Source: Phycisphaerales bacterium
GTDB lineage: Bacteria; Planctomycetota; Phycisphaerae; Phycisphaerales; UBA1924
NCBI GenBank assembly: GCA_015487555.1
Contig: WFPK01000036.1
Location: forward strand, 1-45,547
Length of the DNA: 45,547 bases
Direction of reading: 5' to 3'
In this document: positions 41,568 through 45,547 of the stretch, one piece after another
Layout of the letters: each line of letters starts with the position of its first letter
Position numbering within the stretch: position 1 is the stretch's first letter
Made by a program: the position numbers and the translations under genes
Notes under the pieces: generated by a model
Databases searched by the model: none
Told to the model about the DNA's origin: nothing
What the model saw: only the letters and a program-made list of their open reading frames with translations

Positions 41568-43994
41568 TTATCGCCACTTGATCAGTGTAATGATATTCGA
41601 GTAATCATCGGTCCAAACACGAACACGATTCTCCCCTTGGGGAATAAACACGCCACACATGCTGAGTTTTTCGATCTCTGCCTCATCGGTCATCTCCGGA
41701 TGCTGCTCACGCGATCGCTCGATCGCCCGCTCGGCGATGCGGATGGCCGTGCGAGGATTCTTCACAATCACCATCCAGACCGAAGGGAAACGGTACATCC
41801 TCTCCTCCTCGGGAATATCGCTGTCCTCTAGAATCAAAGGCGGAATCCCCGTGGTCGCCATCGCCAGCTCATAGACCAAAGGCGCAAGATCAAGATACCG
41901 GTTCGAAATGTGCAGCACAACCATCCCGTCATCCGTCAAACGATCAAAGTAGAGATTGATCGCCTCGATCGTCAACAAATGCGTCGGGATCGAATCAGAA
42001 CTAAAAGCGTCAGCGTGAATAAGATCAAACTTCGCCTCATTGGCCTGCTCCGACTCCTCGATGAGCTTGCGCCCATCGCCAAGCCGAACCTCAATCTGGG
42101 CCGGTGCCTTCTCAAGAAAAGTAAACAGACGCGTATCGCGGGCGATGCGCTCGACCTCCGGGTCGATCTCAAAGAACACGATCTCATCCTCAGCCCGACC
42201 ATGCGCCGAGATCGCCCCCGAGCCCAGCCCCATGATCCCGATGCGCGCACCGTCAGGGCGCATCGCTTTGATCGTATCCATAATTACCCCGCATGGGCCA
42301 TTGAAGTGATAATACCCCAACGGCTCGAGTTCGAGATCCGGTTCGAGGTACTGGATGCCGTGGATCGTGGTGCCGTGATGAATCACATGAATCTTGACAA
42401 CCCGCTCGTGCACCTCATCGAAAAGATGCTGCTCGGTAACCTCGTGAATACCATAAAAAGTACGCGCCCGATAGATCGTTTTGCTATCGCTGATCACATT
42501 ATACTGGATCGCAACCATCGGGATCAGAATCGTCAACGAGCACGCCAATCCATCCTTCCACGCCAGATACACAAGCAACGGCGGCACCGATGAAATCATC
42601 GCCACAAGCGTCATGTTCACCGGCACCTGCCCGAGCGCCTCGCCAGTGAAGAGCTCATGCACCCACGCAGAAATCTGCTGCCCATACACCCCCATCACCA
42701 CCACATACACCAGCGCAATCATCGGCAACCCGACCCGACGAAACAGCTTGATCCGCCTGACCTTGCTCTTCGCCAGCCCCACAAGATCCGCCGACCAAGG
42801 CAGCACCGAAACCGAAAGCACCAGCGCAATCGGGTATTCAAGATTCGTCGTAAAAACCAGCGGCGCAATAATCCCATTGAACAACCCGCCCAGCGCACCA
42901 CCAACAGACATCAACAGATAAAACTCCGTCAGGTGTGTCGCAGCCGGGCGGTCCATTGCCAAACGACCATGGCACACAATCCCGATCGTCGTCAGCAAAA
43001 ACAGCTCGATGAGCACAATCAGGATCATCGAACCCTCAGCATGGAGCTCGTTGGCCATCAACAAAATCATCGCCCCGATCACCAGCATCACCATCGGACG
43101 CGTGAAATCCTTCACCGCCCGCTCAACATGCGATCCAAATGCGATAATCATCGTCACCAGATACAAAACCAGAGGCAGCACCCACAACAAAGGCAACGAA
43201 ACCACATCCGTCGTAATATAAGTCGTCACCCCAAGCAACATCGTCGAAGGAATAAACGCCAGGTAAATCCAGTACAACCGACGCTTCCAGGTAATCGGAC
43301 GAACAAGCCGATCCTCGGTGACCTGGGCTTCAGGATTCGGCGAAACCATCGCCGCCCGCGCCTCCTCCTTACGACGACGCTTGGCCTGCTTCGCCGTTTC
43401 AACCACAGGCTTCTTCGTCTTGCTCGCAGCATAAATCGCCAAAAACAAAAACACCCCAAACCCAATCAACCAGAACCGACGCTGATTCATCAACCCGATG
43501 TTGGGCTCAAAGATCAACGGATACGCCAGCAATCCGATCAAACTCCCCGCATTGCTCGCAGCATACAAAAAATAAGGATCGTGCGCACGATGATGATCCG
43601 TCCGCGAAAACCACCCCTGAATCAAAGGACCCGCGCTCGAAATCGCAAAGAACGGCAGCCCCGAGATCATTACCAGCTGCAAAATCAACCAGGGCACCGG
43701 AAAAGTCGATGCCTGCGCAGGAGCTTCAGGCGTATCGAACATCACCCCCGCAATCAACGCCAGAATCAAAAGCGACCCATGAATCACCATCTGCGCCCGA
43801 CGAGAAAACTTCGTCATCAAAATATGAGCATACAAATACCCCAACAACAAAAGCGTCTGATAGAACAACATGCAGGTCGTCCACACCGAAGACCCGCCAC
43901 CAAACACCGGCAGCAGCGTCTTGGCAATCATCGGCTGGATCGAAAACAACAGACTCGCCGACAAAAACACCGTCAATGTAAACAGAACAACCAT
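41568..43994 (-). CDS. Fused membrane transporter-like / spermidine synthase-like protein
   Basis: 808 residues. The N-terminal part (about 1-525) has around twelve or more hydrophobic helices resembling the major-facilitator-like half of fused MFS/spermidine synthase proteins; FLSASLLFSIQPMIAKTLLP is typical of that group. The C-terminal part (about 560-780) is a SAM-dependent Rossmann fold like spermidine synthase: RIGIMGLGSGAISAHGRAED, EIVFFEIDPEVERIARD and FDLIHADAFSSDSIPTHLLT. Whether it makes a polyamine is unknown; the Asp-rich catalytic pattern is only partly present. The ATG at 43994 has AAGGAG with a 5-base spacer and a TATTATAT sequence upstream on the same strand; an earlier frame to 44087 lies over the divergent leader. 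Confidence 0.85.
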   Translation of the reverse strand: MVVLFTLTVFLSASLLFSIQPMIAKTLLPVFGGGSSVWTTCMLFYQTLLLLGYLYAHILMTKFSRRAQMVIHGSLLILALIAGVMFDTPEAPAQASTFPVPWLILQLVMISGLPFFAISSAGPLIQGWFSRTDHHRAHDPYFLYAASNAGSLIGLLAYPLIFEPNIGLMNQRRFWLIGFGVFLFLAIYAASKTKKPVVETAKQAKRRRKEEARAAMVSPNPEAQVTEDRLVRPITWKRRLYWIYLAFIPSTMLLGVTTYITTDVVSLPLLWVLPLVLYLVTMIIAFGSHVERAVKDFTRPMVMLVIGAMILLMANELHAEGSMILIVLIELFLLTTIGIVCHGRLAMDRPAATHLTEFYLLMSVGGALGGLFNGIIAPLVFTTNLEYPIALVLSVSVLPWSADLVGLAKSKVRRIKLFRRVGLPMIALVYVVVMGVYGQQISAWVHELFTGEALGQVPVNMTLVAMISSVPPLLVYLAWKDGLACSLTILIPMVAIQYNVISDSKTIYRARTFYGIHEVTEQHLFDEVHERVVKIHVIHHGTTIHGIQYLEPDLELEPLGYYHFNGPCGVIMDTIKAMRPDGARIGIMGLGSGAISAHGRAEDEIVFFEIDPEVERIARDTRLFTFLEKAPAQIEVRLGDGRKLIEESEQANEAKFDLIHADAFSSDSIPTHLLTIEAINLYFDRLTDDGMVVLHISNRYLDLAPLVYELAMATTGIPPLILEDSDIPEEERMYRFPSVWMVIVKNPRTAIRIAERAIERSREQHPEMTDEAEIEKLSMCGVFIPQGENRVRVWTDDYSNIITLIKWR

Positions 43995-44069
43995 GCACAC
44001 TCCTTGTCGCATATAATAGGTGCAAACCCCCGCCCCTGCCGACCGATTCGCCCCAAAGGAGCACCGCCC

Positions 44070-44345
44070 ATGCACCCCAATGACCATCTCTGCCTGTGCT
44101 TTGGCGTCTCACTTGGAAAAGTCCAGTCCTACCTCGCCCGTGAAAACCCACCCGTCGCCTCGCTCATCTCCGAATGCCTCGGCGCTGGCACAGGGTGCGG
44201 GTGGTGCGTGCCGTATCTCAAAGATCTCCACGCCCAACACCAAGCAGGCCAAACCCCCACCATCGAAGGCTCCGCCGACGACTACAAAGAAGGTCGGCTT
44301 GCCTATCGAGATACCGGGCAACGCGATGAGCCGACACCCCCATAA
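44070..44345 (+). CDS. BFD-like [2Fe-2S]-binding protein
   Basis: 91 residues. A BFD-like (bacterioferritin-associated ferredoxin) [2Fe-2S] domain: CLCFGVSLGKVQ near the N-terminus and GTGCGWCVPYL about residue 41, giving Cys-x-Cys and Cys-x2-Cys ligands. Such domains mobilise iron from bacterioferritin or serve as electron-transfer modules. The C-terminal 30 residues are polar. AAGGAG lies 9 bases before the ATG at 44070. It is divergent from the large membrane protein gene, and just before the terminator of the minus-strand TPR/alpha-CTD gene. Confidence 0.8.
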   Translation: MHPNDHLCLCFGVSLGKVQSYLARENPPVASLISECLGAGTGCGWCVPYLKDLHAQHQAGQTPTIEGSADDYKEGRLAYRDTGQRDEPTPP

Positions 44346-44367
44346 AAAAACCCGGGACACGCCCGGG
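44344..44367 (-). terminator. Terminator of the TPR/alpha-CTD gene
   Basis: On the minus strand CCCGGG-CGTGT-CCCGGG forms a six-pair hairpin followed by seven T. It lies 36 bases after the stop of the minus-strand gene at 44403 and overlaps the end of the plus-strand BFD-like gene. Confidence 0.85.
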
Positions 44368-44402
44368 CAAATGATTCGTGGACTCGGTGCCTTATCGGTG
44401 CC

Positions 44403-45347
44403 TTACTCGTCTTCGTCAAGAATCCGAAGCGTCAACCCACAGTTGGTCAGCTTCTCATGGATCTCAACAAGCGAAGTCGCCCCGAAGTTCTTCACACCCA
44501 TCAACTCGGCCTCGGTGTGCGAGCACAAATCGCCGATCGACTGGATATTGAGCATCTGGAGCGCCTTGCGCGCCCGCACCGAAAGCTGCAACTCCGAGAC
44601 CGGCTTGTTGAGCAGGTTCTCCTTGCCCGTACCCTTGAGTTTCTCAAGAATCTGACGGCGTGCCACACGATGCGCATCTTCGCGCCCCTGCCCAAGACGC
44701 AGGTTCTTGGCTTCGAGCATCCGCTTGATCTCATCAAGCGATGACTCGCCGAAGTTCTTGTAGCTCATCAGCTCCGCCTCGTTGATGCGGATCAGATCAC
44801 CAAGCGAACGAATATTCATCTTCTTCAAACAAGTCCGCGCCCGAACCGTCAGCTCAAAGTCCGTCACAGGCGTATCGAGCAATGCCCGGCGTTTGAGCAC
44901 ATCGCGCTCGTTCTCTTCTTCGATCACCATCCCCTTGGACGCGATCACATCCTTCATAAACAGCCGAGCCCGCGCATGGTTCGGATTGGTATCGAGAATC
45001 TGGCGCAGGCACCGCTCAGCCCGGACATAATCGCCCTGATCTTCGTAAAGCACGCTCAGGTTCATCAACGCATTGATCGGCGCAGGCGATGCTTCGCACA
45101 CACGCTCGTAGAGCGAGAGCGCCTCTTCTTCCTCGCCACCAAGATCAAGCAGGTAGGCAAGCTGGAACCCCACTTCGAGATTGGTCGGGTCGGCTGCGAA
45201 GGCTTTGCGATACGCCTCGATCGCACCATCACGGTCCCCCGATGCGAGCACTTCCGATGCACTGCGCATCAACTCGTTGGCTGCTGAGGAATCGACTGAA
45301 GCGGTGCTCGAAGCACCAACCACCATATCCATCGGATCGGTCGTCAT
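44403..45347 (-). CDS. TPR protein with two RNA polymerase alpha C-terminal domains
   Basis: 314 residues from ATG 45347, which has AGGAG 6 bases upstream. Residues about 23-124 form three tetratricopeptide repeats (for example GDRDGAIEAYRKAFAADPTN and GDYVRAERCLRQILDTNPNH). Then two alpha-CTD modules: one at about 156-219 (LLDTPVTDFELTVRARTCLK with KNFGESSLDEIKRML) and one at about 245-308 (LLNKPVSELQLSVRARKALQ with KNFGATSLVEI). Each keeps the Arg that matches Arg265 of E. coli alpha (R169, R258) and the G-S-E residues of the DNA-contacting helix-hairpin-helix; the equivalent of Asn268 is Thr in the first and Lys in the second. There is no alpha N-terminal domain, so it cannot replace RpoA. 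A role in binding UP-element-like DNA, or activators that touch alpha-CTD, is inference. Confidence 0.9.
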   Translation of the reverse strand: MTTDPMDMVVGASSTASVDSSAANELMRSASEVLASGDRDGAIEAYRKAFAADPTNLEVGFQLAYLLDLGGEEEEALSLYERVCEASPAPINALMNLSVLYEDQGDYVRAERCLRQILDTNPNHARARLFMKDVIASKGMVIEEENERDVLKRRALLDTPVTDFELTVRARTCLKKMNIRSLGDLIRINEAELMSYKNFGESSLDEIKRMLEAKNLRLGQGREDAHRVARRQILEKLKGTGKENLLNKPVSELQLSVRARKALQMLNIQSIGDLCSHTEAELMGVKNFGATSLVEIHEKLTNCGLTLRILDEDE

Positions 45348-45504
45348 GGAGATCTCCTGATCTGTGTGTATACCAATAGCTCCCCGGGTCGTCCGGGCGA
45401 GGTGGATCATAGGCATCCAACCCCGATTCCTCCACCCCACCAGCCCCCCACCAAACCCAACCAAACCGCCCCAAATCACCGATCAGACAGGATTTACCCA
45501 CCTT

Positions 45505-45547
45505 GGTGGCCCGGTGGCCCGGTGGCCCGGCTCGCCGAGCCGGGTTC
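45505..45547. repeat. GGTGGCCC tandem triplet with a palindrome at the window edge
   Basis: GGTGGCCC occurs three times in a row (45505-45528) and runs into the palindrome CCCGGCTCGCCGAGCCGGG (45526-45544). It resembles the REP-like hairpin family but with a variant head. It is upstream of the TPR/alpha-CTD gene and continues past the edge. Confidence 0.5.

Noticed and set aside
42657-44345. A 562-codon open frame on the plus strand opposite the large membrane protein gene
   Set aside because: Its translation is almost all Arg, His, Gln and Pro, the usual antisense shadow of a hydrophobic GC-rich gene. Only its last 92 codons (from 44070) are a real gene.
44344-44367. A terminator for the BFD-like gene on the plus strand
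   Set aside because: The T run follows the hairpin only on the minus strand; on the plus strand A's precede the stem, so it serves the TPR/alpha-CTD gene.

Overview
The window looks like chromosomal DNA from a bacterium of the Planctomycetota, most likely class Phycisphaerae. The signs are two secreted proteins with the same short C-terminal sorting tail (a glycine/leucine membrane helix ending in four arginines), a protein joining TPR repeats to two RNA polymerase alpha C-terminal domains, tRNA genes without an encoded CCA end, and core genes (atpD, nuoB, rpmH) standing outside their usual operons. This placement is inferred from gene content; no search was run.

Left end (1-3194): an accessory patch against the 3' end of a tRNA-Ser(GGA) gene. 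It holds the start of a Phd/YefM-type antitoxin running off the left edge, an AbiEi-like antitoxin whose AbiEii toxin is only a 44-codon remnant, a pRiA4b ORF-3-family gene, and an insertion sequence (about 1843-3116) whose transposase has an in-frame TGA where a Trp codon is expected.

3195-16400 is mostly housekeeping: coaC and rpoZ, a DUF3553 protein, tRNA-Ser(GCT), an RlmL-like rRNA methyltransferase with a DUF1330 gene, an Aer-like receptor divided between a PAS gene and a soluble chemoreceptor gene, a Nudix hydrolase, a UbiA-like membrane enzyme, a tight ribH-nusB-ftsY operon, an MscS channel and a solitary atpD.

16400-25600: a BLUF-fold protein lacking key photochemical residues; a four-gene minus-strand cluster (lipoprotein, RsbW-like kinase, STAS protein, MlaE permease) that reads as a partner-switching module linked to lipid transport; guaA; a membrane protein whose C-terminus is written by a palindromic repeat; a YceI protein; a lipoprotein endonuclease/exonuclease/phosphatase; and RNase III.

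25600-45547: rpmH, hidden in a region otherwise nearly free of genes; two paralogous secreted proteins with matching leader motifs and their own terminators; a solitary nuoB; an ACT-domain protein; YihY and RluB; a long coiled-coil protein; a cytosolic BtuF-like protein; a gspD-gspE pair; aroC; a membrane-fused spermidine-synthase-like protein; a BFD-like [2Fe-2S] protein; and the TPR/alpha-CTD protein. A family of REP-like hairpins with a GGGTGCCAC head recurs between genes, often as inverted pairs. The most interesting items are the TPR/double alpha-CTD protein, the altered BLUF protein, the STAS/RsbW/MlaE cluster, the paired secreted proteins with a shared leader element, and the hairpin family.
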